Shown piece after piece: positions 24,826 through 32,506 of a stretch of DNA of 64,000 nucleotides. How positions within the stretch are numbered: position 1 is the stretch's first letter; each line of letters starts with the position of its first letter. The position numbers were made by a program, and so were the translations under genes. A model generated the notes under the pieces. It saw nothing but the letters and a program-made list of their open reading frames with translations. It was not told the origin of the DNA and did no database searches. The DNA comes from VAXT01 sp963850415 (GTDB lineage: Bacteria; Actinomycetota; Thermoleophilia; Gaiellales; Gaiellaceae), in the NCBI GenBank assembly GCA_963850415.1, contig CAWKLE010000003.1, forward strand, positions 558,001 to 622,000. The letters run 5' to 3'.

Positions 24826-25143
24826 GACGCCGGGATCTCCTCGACTCAGGGGAAGGAATGGCGAGCATAACAGCGTCTCCCGGGCGTCACAAGGAGGGTC
24901 GCCGTGGGCAAATACATGCAGATTTGCAGGGAGTTTTTCTCACTCCACATGGCTTTCCACAGGTGTGGACAATACGATCGGACCGCCGTGCTTAGCGTTC
25001 CCTAGCCGCCTCCGCGCAGCGGTTTTTCAAAGCTGTAAACACCCGCCAAGCTGTGGATAACGCGGGGACAGAGGGCTCGTCTATACTGGCCCGACGCCCG
25101 TGCGAAAAGGGCGCTCGTTCCTCTTTTTCTCTTACCTCTCGCC
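24826..25143. other. oriC: Putative origin of replication (oriC)
   Basis: 318 bp without a gene between the divergent dnaA and rpmH starts, where coding direction reverses. It contains a perfect DnaA box TGTGGATAA (25052-25060), a one-mismatch box TGTGGACAA (24964-24972) and a weaker CTTTCCACA (24952-24960) on the other strand. An inverted repeat GCAAAT/ATTTGC spans 24908-24927, and short T-rich runs (24930-24940, 25022-25028, 25120-25132) are the only low-GC tracts. The box number is small for an actinobacterial origin, so part of oriC may lie elsewhere. Confidence 0.7.
25082..25087 (+). promoter_or_regulatory. Candidate -10 element for rpmH operon
   Basis: TATACT, 56 bp upstream of the rpmH GTG and 21 bp downstream of the perfect DnaA box. 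No good -35 is evident. The DnaA box covers the expected RNA polymerase footprint, so DnaA could influence this promoter. Confidence 0.4.
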
Positions 25144-25278
25144 GTGAAGCGCACCTACCAGCCGAACGTACGCCGCAGGAAGCGACGGCACGGATTTCGC
25201 GCGCGCATGTCGACGCGGGCCGGCCGCGTGATCTTGAAGCGACGCCGAGCTCGAGGCCGCAAGCGGCTCTCCGCCTAG
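25144..25278 (+). CDS. rpmH: 50S ribosomal protein L34
   Basis: 44 residues, highly basic. From GTG 25144 it reads MKRTYQPNVRRRKRRHGF, then RARMSTRAGRVILKRRRARG and ends RKRLSA, matching L34 throughout. It is the first gene of the rightward rpmH-rnpA-yidD-yidC-jag-rsmG-parA-parB run, with 10 bp to rnpA. Confidence 0.96.
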   Translation: MKRTYQPNVRRRKRRHGFRARMSTRAGRVILKRRRARGRKRLSA

Positions 25279-25288
25279 ACTCGACAAC

Positions 25289-25633
25289 TTGCAGCGCAGG
25301 AACCGCCTCTCCCGCTCCAGGGACTTCGACGCCGTCTATCGGCACGGGCGGTCGACCTCGACGCGGTTCCTCGTCCTGTACTGGTTTCCCCGTGAGGACG
25401 GCGACGACCCGCGGCTCGGGATCGCCGTGCCCAAGGGAGCCGGGGGCGCGGTCGTCCGCTCGAAGATCAAGCGCCAGCTGCGCGAGCTCTGGCGCGCACG
25501 GCTCGAGACGCTCCCGCCGGCGCACGACTACGTGCTGATCGTGCGCCCCGGGCTCGTCGAGGGGACGGAGGCGAAGGGCTTCGACTGGCTCGGAGAGCGG
25601 GTCGACGAGGTGCTCGGGAAGGCGGCCGCATGA
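25289..25633 (+). CDS. rnpA: Ribonuclease P protein component
   Basis: 114 residues from TTG 25289. The family pattern RLSRSRDFDAVYRHGRS, FLVLYWFP, RLGIAVPKGAGGAVVRSKIKRQLRELWR contains the RNA-binding basic motif, here RSKIKRQLRE in place of the more common RNRxKRxxRE. It assists RNase P RNA in 5' tRNA processing. The stop overlaps the yidD start (ATGA). Confidence 0.93.
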   Translation: MQRRNRLSRSRDFDAVYRHGRSTSTRFLVLYWFPREDGDDPRLGIAVPKGAGGAVVRSKIKRQLRELWRARLETLPPAHDYVLIVRPGLVEGTEAKGFDWLGERVDEVLGKAAA

Positions 25634-25878
25634 CCCAGATCCTGCGCCTGCCCTCGTATCTCGGGATCGCCCTCGTCTACGCGTACCGCTACACGCTCGG
25701 CGTGCTCTTCCCGGGCGGCTGCAAGTACCACCCGTCCTGCTCGCAGTACGCGATCGACGCGCTGCGCCGCTACGGGCTCGTGCGCGGCGTGATCCTGGCC
25801 GGCTGGCGGCTGCTCCGCTGCAACCCGTGGAGCCTGGGCGGGGTCGACCACGTCGAGCAGCAGAGGCTCTTCCGATGA
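25630..25878 (+). CDS. yidD: Membrane protein insertion efficiency factor YidD
   Basis: 82 residues. The signature GCKYHPSCSQYAIDALRRYG with three Cys, and LRCNPWSLGGVDHV near the end, define the family. An N-terminal amphipathic/hydrophobic segment precedes it. It sits between rnpA and yidC as in most bacteria. Confidence 0.94.
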   Translation: MTQILRLPSYLGIALVYAYRYTLGVLFPGGCKYHPSCSQYAIDALRRYGLVRGVILAGWRLLRCNPWSLGGVDHVEQQRLFR

Positions 25879-26684
25879 TGCTCTTCTCGATCCTCACGCC
25901 GCTCGAGAACGTCCTCCGCAACATCCTCGAGTGGCTGCACGGGACGATCGGGCTCCCGTGGGCCTGGGCGATCGTCGCGCTGACCGTGATGGTGCGGCTC
26001 CTGATGGTCCCGCTCGCGGTCAAGCAGATCCACTCGATGCAGGCAATGCAGGCGCACATGCCGGAGATGAAGGCGATCCAGCAGCGCTACAAGCACGACA
26101 AGGAGAAGCGGAACCAGGAGCTGATGAAGTTCTACCGGGACAACCGGGTCAACCCGGCCGCTCCGTGCCTGCCGCTCCTCGTCCAGTTCCCCGTCTTCAT
26201 CGCGCTCTACCTCGTGCTGCGGCAGTTCTCGAAGCACCCGCCAGCCGGAAGCCTGTCGTGGTTCGGCGGACTCGTCCCGGACATCACGGCCCACGCGAAC
26301 GCGCACTGGTCGGGCTACCTCCTGCTCGCGATCTACGTCGGGAGCCAGCTCGCGTCGACGTACTTCATGTCCACGACGATGGACAAGACGCAGCGGACGA
26401 TGATGATGATCCTCCCGGTCGCGTTCGTCCCGGTGATCGTCAACTTCCCGGTCGGGCTCGTCATCTACTGGGTGACGACGAACCTGTGGACGGTCGGCCA
26501 GGGGGTCGTCACCCGCCAGTTGATGCCGAAGGCGGCGGCTCCTCCGAAACGGTCCTCGCGGACTCCGCCGAAGTCCGAGCCCCCGCAGAGCAAGGACGGC
26601 GCCGCGGAGCCCGAGGACAAGCCGGACGCTCCTCCCGCGCAGCCGCGCCGCGTGCGACGGAAGAAGAAAAGGGCGAGGCGCTGA
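25875..26684 (+). CDS. yidC: Membrane protein insertase YidC/Oxa1
   Basis: 269 residues from ATG 25875, overlapping the yidD stop. Short Gram-positive-type YidC: membrane segments near residues 30-50, 105-125, 150-165, 185-210; the substrate-groove region contains TVMVRLLMVPLAVKQ and the cytosolic hairpin QQRYKHDKEKRNQELMKFYR; VNPAAPCLPLLVQFPVFIALY follows. The tail RVRRKKKRARR is basic and may touch ribosomes. Not a lipoprotein: there is no lipobox Cys at the N-terminus. Confidence 0.95.
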   Translation: MMLFSILTPLENVLRNILEWLHGTIGLPWAWAIVALTVMVRLLMVPLAVKQIHSMQAMQAHMPEMKAIQQRYKHDKEKRNQELMKFYRDNRVNPAAPCLPLLVQFPVFIALYLVLRQFSKHPPAGSLSWFGGLVPDITAHANAHWSGYLLLAIYVGSQLASTYFMSTTMDKTQRTMMMILPVAFVPVIVNFPVGLVIYWVTTNLWTVGQGVVTRQLMPKAAAPPKRSSRTPPKSEPPQSKDGAAEPEDKPDAPPAQPRRVRRKKKRARR

Positions 26685-27364
26685 TGGAGGACCTGCGCCA
26701 GGTCGAGGCGACCGGCGAGACCGTCGGCGAGGCGAAGTGGGCCGCGCTCCGCGAGCTCGAGAAGCTCCATCCGGGGCTCGACAAGGGCGCCGTTCGCTTC
26801 CAGGTCGTCTCCGAGGGCGAGCGCGGGCTGCTCGGCGTGGGCTATGCGCCGGCGCGGGTCGTCGCATTGGTCGACGCGGAGGTCGCGCAGGCGCCGACGG
26901 GGGACGGCGACAGCGAGCTTGCGGCCGACGTGCGCGACCTGCTCGAGCGCATCACCACCGGGATCGGCGTGCGCTGCCGGATCGACATCCTCGAGGACGA
27001 CGAGACGGTCACGGCTTCGTGCTCCGGCTCGAACCTCGGCCTGCTGATCGGCAAGCACGGGCAGACGATCGACGCGATCCAGTACCTCGCGAACGCGATC
27101 GTCTGGCGCTCCCGTCCGGACGACCGCAAGGAGGTCGTCGTCGACGCCGCCGGCTACCGGGATCGGCGACGTGCGGCGCTCGAGTCGCTCGCGCTGCGCA
27201 GCGCCGAGGAGGCGCTCGCGACCCGCTCACAGGTCGAGCTCGAGCCGATGACGGCCGTCGAGCGGAAGACCGTGCACCTGCGGCTGAAGTCGTTCGACGG
27301 GATCGAGACCGGGAGCGAGGGCACGGAGCCCAACCGCTTCGTGGTGATCACTCCGACCGGTTGA
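26684..27364 (+). CDS. jag: RNA-binding protein Jag (KhpB/SpoIIIJ-associated)
   Basis: 226 residues. N-terminal Jag domain (EATGETVGEAKWAALREL, GLLGVGYAPARV), KH domain GLLIGKHGQTIDAIQYLANA near the middle, and a C-terminal R3H domain with RSAEEALATRSQVELEPMT, ERKTVHLRL and PNRFVVITP. Family members bind RNA and affect cell envelope growth. It shares one base with the yidC stop (TGATG) and overlaps rsmG by 4 bp. Confidence 0.93.
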   Translation: MEDLRQVEATGETVGEAKWAALRELEKLHPGLDKGAVRFQVVSEGERGLLGVGYAPARVVALVDAEVAQAPTGDGDSELAADVRDLLERITTGIGVRCRIDILEDDETVTASCSGSNLGLLIGKHGQTIDAIQYLANAIVWRSRPDDRKEVVVDAAGYRDRRRAALESLALRSAEEALATRSQVELEPMTAVERKTVHLRLKSFDGIETGSEGTEPNRFVVITPTG

Positions 27365-27952
27365 CCGATCCTCGGCTCGAGCGCTGGCTCGACGCGGTTC
27401 TCGCGACCCCCGGACTGACCGCGATCGAGGACCGGGACGAGGCTCGGGCGATGCTCGTCGAGGACGCATTGCGCGGAGTCGAGGTCGTGCGCGCCTTCGG
27501 CGGGCGGATCGTCGACGTGGGCTCAGGCAACGGTTCGCCGGGGCTCGTCGCTCGCCGCGAGGCTGCCCGACCGTGAGGTGACGCTGCTCGACTCGAACGG
27601 GCGCAAGTCCGCGTTCCTCGAGCAAGCGGCGGCGGATTTTCCGAACGTGACCGTCGTGCGCGGGCGCGCGGAGGAGCAGGAGACGGATCGCTACGGCGTC
27701 GCGGTTGCGAAGGCGCTCGCCCCGCCGCCGGTCGCGCTCGAATGGGTGCTGCCGCTCGTCCGGGAAGGCGGCGCCGCGGTGCTGTGGCTCGGGCCTTCCG
27801 CGGACCTGGACGCGCTGTCACGGGTCTCGGAGCAGCTCGGCGGCGCGCCGCTCGAGGAGCGGAGCGGACTGGCCGTCGCGCGCAAAATCGCCCCCACTCC
27901 AGCGGGTTTCCCGAGACGGCCCGGCCTGGCCCGGAAACGTCCTCTCGCCTGA
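27361..27952 (+). CDS. rsmG: 16S rRNA (guanine-N7) methyltransferase RsmG, frameshifted
   Basis: The first ~65 codons from TTG 27361 contain GGRIVDVGSGNGSPGLV, the SAM-binding motif. The frame then runs into a stop at 27576, while the conserved continuation LAARLPDREVTLLDSNGRKSAF...PNVTVVRGRAEE..VAKALAPP is in the next frame to 27952. One surplus base near 27546-27552 explains this; without it the gene is 197 codons, the usual size. The protein methylates G527 of 16S rRNA. The break is more likely sequence error than loss, as the rest is intact. Confidence 0.88.
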
Positions 27953-27957
27953 TCAGA

Positions 27958-28782
27958 ATGGACTGCGTGCCCGGGCGGATCTACGCCGTCGCCAACCAGA
28001 AGGGCGGGGTCGGCAAGACGACAACTGCCGTCAACCTCGCAGCCTGCCTCGCGAAGGCGGGCGAACGGGTGCTGCTCGTCGATCTCGACCCGCAGGCGAA
28101 CGCGACCTCGGGGCTCGGGGAGCGGGCGAACGGGACGTCCAGCTGCGACCTGCTCGACGGGGCCCCGCCGGGCGAGCTCGCGAAGCCGACGCGCTTCGAG
28201 AACCTCGACCTGATCCCGTCCAAGCCGGACCTCGCCGGAACGGCCGCAGACCTTGCGCGCCGCGGCGACGGCGAGCGCTTCCTCGCGGAGACGCTGGCCC
28301 CGGCGACCGAGACGCACGCGTTCGTCTTCGTCGACTGCCCGCCCTCGCTCGGGCCGCTGACCGTCAACGCGCTCGCGGCCGCGAGCCGAGTGCTCGTCCC
28401 GGTGCAGGCCGAGTACTACGCGCTCGAGGGCCTCTCGCAGCTCGTCACCTCACTCGGTGCGATCCGGACGCGGCTCAATCCTAGCCTCGCGCTCGCCGGA
28501 GTGATCCTGACGATGGTCGACGCGCGGACGAAGCTGTCTGCCGACGTGGCCGCGGAGCTCGAGCGCCACTTCGGCCCGCTGCTCTTTCGCGCGCGCGTTC
28601 CTCGCTCCGTTCGGATCGCAGAGGCGCCGAGCCACGGTGAGCCGATCATCACCTACGACCCGCGCTCGGCCGGCGCGGAGGCCTACTGGAAGGTGGCGAT
28701 GGAACTTGTCGACCGTTCCTCTGAGGCGCCGCTTGCGGCGCCGCTGTCAGGAGGGGCGGGCTTAGCCCGTGCCTCCGTCTGA
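27958..28782 (+). CDS. parA: Chromosome partitioning ATPase ParA (Soj)
   Basis: 274 residues from ATG 27958. Deviant Walker A NQKGGVGKTTTAVNLA, Walker A' VDLDPQANATSGLG, Walker B VFVDCPPSLGPLTVNAL and the QAEYYALEGLSQL segment are all present. It binds DNA and drives parS-ParB movement away from the origin. The last ~20 residues (APLAAPLSGGAGLARASV) come from repeat copy 3 and are not part of the conserved fold. The stop at 28782 is 1 bp before the parB ATG. Confidence 0.94.
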   Translation: MDCVPGRIYAVANQKGGVGKTTTAVNLAACLAKAGERVLLVDLDPQANATSGLGERANGTSSCDLLDGAPPGELAKPTRFENLDLIPSKPDLAGTAADLARRGDGERFLAETLAPATETHAFVFVDCPPSLGPLTVNALAAASRVLVPVQAEYYALEGLSQLVTSLGAIRTRLNPSLALAGVILTMVDARTKLSADVAAELERHFGPLLFRARVPRSVRIAEAPSHGEPIITYDPRSAGAEAYWKVAMELVDRSSEAPLAAPLSGGAGLARASV

Positions 28783-28797
28783 AATGACCGGTCGACT
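28725..28797 (+). repeat. Structured repeat element, copy 3
   Basis: Hairpin 1 GGCGCCGC-TT-GCGGCGCC (28725-28742); hairpin 2 GGAGG..CGGGC-TTA-GCCCG..CCTCC (28750-28776), whose outer and inner pairs differ from copies 1 and 2 but still match; then GTCTGAAATGACCGGTCGA. The element encodes the ParA C-terminus, and its tail contains the parA TGA stop and the parB ATG. Confidence 0.75.
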
Positions 28798-29651
28798 CAA
28801 CCAGAGTTCAACCGAGAGCGCAGCAAGGCGAGGACTCGGGCGGGGGCTCGAGGTCCTGATCGGTGGCGCCGGCGGCGCGGAGCTGGCGCACGTCCCCATC
28901 GACCAGATCCACCCGAACCCTCGGCAGCCGCGCAAGCGATTCGAGCACGAGGCGACTGCGGCGCTCGCCGAGTCGATCCGGGCGCAGGGGATCATCCAGC
29001 CGGTCGTCCTGCGTCCACGAGCCGCGGGTGGCTACGAGCTCGTCGCGGGCGAACGGCGCTGGCGGGCGGCGCGCGAGGCGAACCTGCAGACGCTTCCGGC
29101 GCTCGTCCGGGACGCGGCCGATCGCGACGCGCTCTTGCTCGGCCTGGTCGAGAACGTCGCGCGCGAGGAGCTGACGCCGATCGAAGAGGCGCGCGCCTTC
29201 GCCGTGCTCGTCGACGAGTTCGACCTCTCGCTGGGCGACATCGCCGAGCGCGTCGGCGCGTCGAAGCCGGCCGTCTCCAATCGTTTGCGGCTGCTGGAGC
29301 TCTCGGACGACATTCTCGCGATGGTCGAGCGGGGCGAGCTGACCGAGGGTCATGCGCGCGCGGTGCTCGCGGTGCCGGACAACGAGGGCAGGCGCCGGCT
29401 CGCACGCAAGATCGTTCGCCAGGGGCTCTCGGTGCGCGCGTCCGAGCGCGAGGCGCGCTGGTCCGGGCGCCGCGACGAAGCGCCGCCGGCGGCCGGCTGC
29501 GGATCCCCAGCTCGCGGAGCGGGTCAAGATCGCGGCCGAGCGGCTGACGGGGCTTCCCGTCCGGGTCAGCGCGCGCGGGCTCGAGATCCCGGTCGAGAGC
29601 GAGGTTCAGCTCGAGGAGCTCGCGGAAGCCCTGGAAGCGGCGGCCCGCTGA
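28784..29651 (+). CDS. parB: Chromosome partitioning protein ParB, frameshifted
   Basis: From ATG 28784: RRGLGRGLEVLI, the Box I region PIDQIHPNPRQPRKRF, the CTP-binding arginine motif VAGERRWRAAREA, and the HTH DIAERVGASKPAVSNRLRLLEL. Near 29463-29469 one extra base throws the frame; the expected tail TKRRRRPAADPQLAERVK...LEELAEALEAAAR is in the next frame and stops at 29651. Without the extra base the gene has 289 codons, normal for ParB. It loads at parS, clamps DNA using CTP and works with ParA. GTG 28769 is an upstream alternative start. Confidence 0.9.
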
Positions 29652-29899
29652 TGTTCGCCGAGTGGCTCGAGGATCTCGAGTCGCTGGAGGCGATCTCGCA
29701 GGACGCCGAGGCGCGCCAGATCTTCGCGCACATGGCCGCAATGTCCCAGGAAGGCCGTCTGGGGACGTTCCTCGTCGAGCTCGCGGGGACGCCGGACCTG
29801 GACGACTTCACGAAGGGAACGCTGAGCGAGATCGCCCGGGACGAAGCGTTTCTGCTGACGGTGGACGACTACCTGCACCGCACGCAAGTCCTGCACTAG
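29651..29899 (+). CDS. Small acidic protein of unknown function
   Basis: 82 residues from ATG 29651, sharing one base with the corrected parB stop (TGATG), a spacing typical of coupled genes. It is rich in Asp and Glu (EWLEDLESLEAIS, TPDLDDFTKGTLSEIARDEAF) and lacks membrane segments or known motifs. It ends just before two inverted repeats and the convergent tRNA-Ile. I do not recognise a family. Its tight link to parB hints at a role near the origin or chromosome, which is inference only. Confidence 0.65.
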   Translation: MFAEWLEDLESLEAISQDAEARQIFAHMAAMSQEGRLGTFLVELAGTPDLDDFTKGTLSEIARDEAFLLTVDDYLHRTQVLH

Positions 29900-29931
29900 C
29901 TCCTTGCAGGAATTTGCACGTGACCTTCGCC

Positions 29932-29957
29932 GCTGCGGCGCGCTTTGCCGCCGCAGC
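29932..29957. repeat. Hairpin downstream of the parB operon
   Basis: GCTGCGGCG (29932-29940), 8-base loop, CGCCGCAGC (29949-29957), a perfect 9-bp stem 33 bp after the last stop codon. It probably closes the rightward transcript, though no T-tract follows. Confidence 0.45.
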
Positions 29958-29986
29958 TCACCGACGCTTCGGATCGAACGACGAAT

Positions 29987-30033
29987 CCGATTGAAGTCGT
30001 CATGGCCCGCGCAGCGGGCCGGACTTCAATCGG
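29987..30033. repeat. Two-tier inverted repeat beside tRNA-Ile
   Basis: Outer arms CCGATTGAAGTC (29987-29998) and GACTTCAATCGG (30022-30033) are perfect over 12 bp; inside, GGCCCGC (30004-30010) pairs with GCGGGCC (30014-30020) around a GCA loop. It ends 4 bp from the tRNA 3' end. It could be a bidirectional terminator or protein site between the convergent parB operon and tRNA. Confidence 0.55.
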
Positions 30034-30037
30034 AGAG

Positions 30038-30111
30038 TGGGCGATCGTGGATTCGAACCACGGACCTCCGCCTTATCAGAGCGGCGCTCTAACCAACTGA
30101 GCTAATCGCCC
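30038..30111 (-). tRNA. tRNA-Ile (anticodon GAT)
   Basis: 74 nt with discriminator A. Acceptor stem GGGCGAT/ATCGCCC, D arm TAGCTCAGTTGGTTAGAGC, anticodon loop CTGATAA with GAT at 30077-30075, T arm TCCGTGGTTCGAATCCACG. CCA is not encoded. A -10-like TAGAAT lies upstream (30127-30122). Confidence 0.97.
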
Positions 30112-30121
30112 GGGACGTGGG

Positions 30122-30127
30122 ATTCTA
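30122..30127 (-). promoter_or_regulatory. -10 element of tRNA-Ile
   Basis: TAGAAT on the minus strand, ending 10 bp before the first base of the tRNA. A -35 at the usual distance is not obvious. Confidence 0.5.
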
Positions 30128-30197
30128 GCGACGGCTGCGTACCCCTTGAGGGGACGGACGGGCCGGAGCTCGGCGCTAAGATGAATCGAGGTCAGGC

Positions 30198-30695
30198 ATG
30201 CATGAAATGGTCATCTACGGGGTCAGTTTCGACCTGGGCAGCAAGCAGCCCATCGTCTTGCTGAAGACGGCCGACGGCAACCGGTTCCTCCCGATCTGGA
30301 TCGGCCACCCCGAAGCCGCCGCGATCCTGATGAAGCTCCAGGGCGCCTCGACCCCGCGCCCGATGACGCACGACCTCGTCACGGACATGCTCGAGCAGCT
30401 CGACGCGCAGGTGATCCGCATCACCGTCACCGAGCTCAAGGAGAGCACGTTCTACGCGTCGATCACGGTGCAGCAGAACGGCTCCGAGGTCGAGATCGAC
30501 TCGCGGCCGTCCGACGCGATCGCGCTGGCCGTCCGCGCCGAGGCGCCGATCTTCGCCGCCGACGACGTGATCGAGGAGTCGGCGATCGAGTTCGAGGGCG
30601 AAGAGGTGAACGAGGAGGAGATGATCGACGAGTTCAAGCGCTTCCTCGACGACGTCTCGCCGGACCAGTTCGCAGTCGGCGAAGAAGAGTCCTAG
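30198..30695 (+). CDS. Bifunctional nuclease-domain protein (BFN/DUF151)
   Basis: 165 residues. DUF151 features: VSFDLGSKQPIVLLKTADGNRFLPIWIGHPEAAAI, RPMTHDLVTDMLEQL, ITVTELKESTFYASI and SRPSDAIALAVRAEAPIFAAD (written in parts from residues 10-120). The C-terminal 40 residues are acidic and form the short UVR-like extension seen in many actinobacterial members. A -10-like TAAGAT (30177-30182) and a GAGG site precede the ATG. Biochemical role in bacteria is unsettled; some relatives have DNase/RNase activity. Confidence 0.88.
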   Translation: MHEMVIYGVSFDLGSKQPIVLLKTADGNRFLPIWIGHPEAAAILMKLQGASTPRPMTHDLVTDMLEQLDAQVIRITVTELKESTFYASITVQQNGSEVEIDSRPSDAIALAVRAEAPIFAADDVIEESAIEFEGEEVNEEEMIDEFKRFLDDVSPDQFAVGEEES

Positions 30696-30719
30696 TAACA
30701 GGCTGTTACAAGGCGCCGG

Positions 30720-31140
30720 TCAGCGGCCGGCCCAGTCGACGTAGACCGGCTCGTCCGCCGGGAGGCTGAGCAGGCGGTACGGGTACGTGACTTGCGGCTC
30801 GACGTGGTCGGCTAGCGACGGTGTGTCGCTCGCTGACCTTGACGGTGATCGCGTCGTCCCGCTCGGTCACGCTGAGGACTTGCACCGAATAGCCGGTGCT
30901 CGAGCGTGGGCCGGGCGAGACGAGGAGGAGCTGGCGGGTCGAGAAATCGACCGGCGCCTGCGCTTCGGAGCCGAAGAACTCCCTGAACTGCTCCTGCGTC
31001 CGGAACAGCCGCCGCGTCACATCGGAGGTCAGCACCGGGCCGACCCGCCCGCTGGCGTCGCGCCAGGCGACCGGCTGGCTCTTCCCGTGCGGCAGGAGGA
31101 CGACGACGAGGACAGCCGCGGCCAGGAGCCCGCCCAGCAG
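30720..31140 (-). CDS. Membrane-anchored PrcB C-terminal-domain protein, frameshifted
   Basis: A hydrophobic N-terminus (LLGGLLAAAVLVVVLLPHG) is followed by a PrcB_C-like domain: FRTQEQFREFFG, APVDFSTRQLLLVS, RSSTGYSVQVLSVTE, DAITVKVSERH. Near 30816-30824 one extra base breaks the frame; the continuation SLADHVEPQVTYPYRLLSLP..VYVDWAGR in the next frame reaches a TGA at 30720. Corrected length is 140 codons. No ATG/GTG/TTG precedes the membrane segment; CTG 31140 or 31137 would have to serve. It follows the L,D-transpeptidase by 10 bp. Function is not established. Confidence 0.68.
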
Positions 31141-31150
31141 CGCGGCGACG

Positions 31151-32496
31151 CTAGTAGTAGATGTAAATCGGCTCGCCGTAGTAGCTCGAGGCGAAGAGGA
31201 TCGGGGCCGCCCAGATCGGCGTGCGCACGCAGCCGTGGGAGGCGGGATAGGTGGGCACGGACGGGTAGCCGTGGATCGCGAAGCCGCGCAGGAAGAAGTT
31301 CGAGTCGAACATTCCTGTCGGGAGCGTTCCCGGGAACCTTGCTGTAGATGTGCCAGAGGCCGACCGGCGTGTTGCCCGTCGCGCCGGTCGACACGTGCAC
31401 GACCCGGACGACGTGTCCGTGGTCGACCTCGAACAGCACCTGCTTCGACTTGTCGACCTCGATGTGGTGCCCGTACCGGTACCGCGGCCGCGGCGCGTGC
31501 GCGGACTGGAGCCGGCGCCAGACGAGCCGGCGTGACGCGGCCGGTTCGCGCCAGGCCGTTCACCTTCTGGAAGGCGAGCACCGCGTCGGCGGTGTCGTAC
31601 GAGTAGAAGCTGTCGACTCCGCGCAGGAGGTAGTGGAGCTGGGCGAGCCGGCGCTCGAGAATGCGCACGCTCGGCCCGTGGGCGCCATCTGCCAGGTAGG
31701 GCAGGAAGACGTTCGTGCGGACCGTCTTCTGGCGGCCGACGAAGGCGCCGGTCGGGGTCGCGGTGATGCGGACGACGTAGCTCGCGATGCGCTTCGTGCT
31801 CAGGTGGACGACCGCGCGGCCGCCGAAGTCCTTCGCGGGCAGCTCGTGGCCCGACCTCCAGACGCGCACGTGGAGCGTTCCCGAGCTCCTCGGCCTGAGA
31901 ACGGCGCGCACGACGAGCGGCCGGCCGAGCATTCCCGAGCGCGGCACGGCCACGTCCAGCCCGGGGCGAACGGCGACCGCGACCGGGTTCGACGGGACCG
32001 TCTCGAAGCGGGCGCTGTAGGTGGTCGGAGCGCTCTGGCGTACGCGGACGACGAAGCGTCCCTTCTTGTCCAGCTTGGTCGTGCGCACGGGCGCGTCGCC
32101 GGAATAGAGCGTGATCGGAGCGCCTCTGAGAGCCGGGATCATCCGTCCCCGGAAGGTCGTGCGGCGCCCGTAGGTGCCGACCTTCGGGCCGTTGAGCGTG
32201 AGCTGGGCGGACGTGATGACGACGCTCGCCTGGGCGGTCTCGCCGCCGGAGTCGGTCGCGGTCACCGTCGCGGTGAACCGGCCGGGCCCGAACTGGTGCT
32301 GTACGAGAGGGCCGTCCGCGGCCGAGCCGTCCCCGAGGTCCCAGTGGTACGTCGCGGCGTCACCGCTCGCCGTGAGCGTCACCGTGAGCGGCGCTGCTCC
32401 CAGCGTCGCGCTCGCTTGGACGCTGACGATCGGCTTCGCGTGCGCGGGTGCGGCCCAGACGAAGAAGACGGCCAGAGCTGGAGCGATGCGCCGCAT
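31151..32496 (-). CDS. L,D-transpeptidase with PKD and peptidoglycan-binding domains, two frameshifts
   Basis: Signal peptide (RRIAPALAVFFVWAAPAHA), a PKD-like domain (ATYHWDLGDGSAADGPLVQHQF), Ig-like modules, a peptidoglycan-binding_1 repeat (VRILERRLAQLHYLL, ADAVLAFQKVNGL), then a YkuD catalytic domain with HIEVDKSKQVLFEVD, STGATGNTPVG, RGFAIHGYPSVP and the active-site SHGCVRTP, ending YYGEPIYIYY. The three parts are in three frames; surplus bases near 31518-31528 and 31330-31335 account for this (1346 minus 2 = 448 codons). It cross-links or anchors peptidoglycan outside the membrane. TTG 32502 is an alternative start. Confidence 0.85.
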
Positions 32497-32506
32497 TGCC
32501 AAAAGG

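Noticed and set aside
29904..30092. 62-codon frame over the tRNA-Ile region
   Set aside because: It runs through two hairpins and the tRNA gene and has no ribosome-binding site or family features.
30038..30111. tRNA-Ile as an integration site for a mobile element
   Set aside because: No integrase, att direct repeat or atypical genes on either side.
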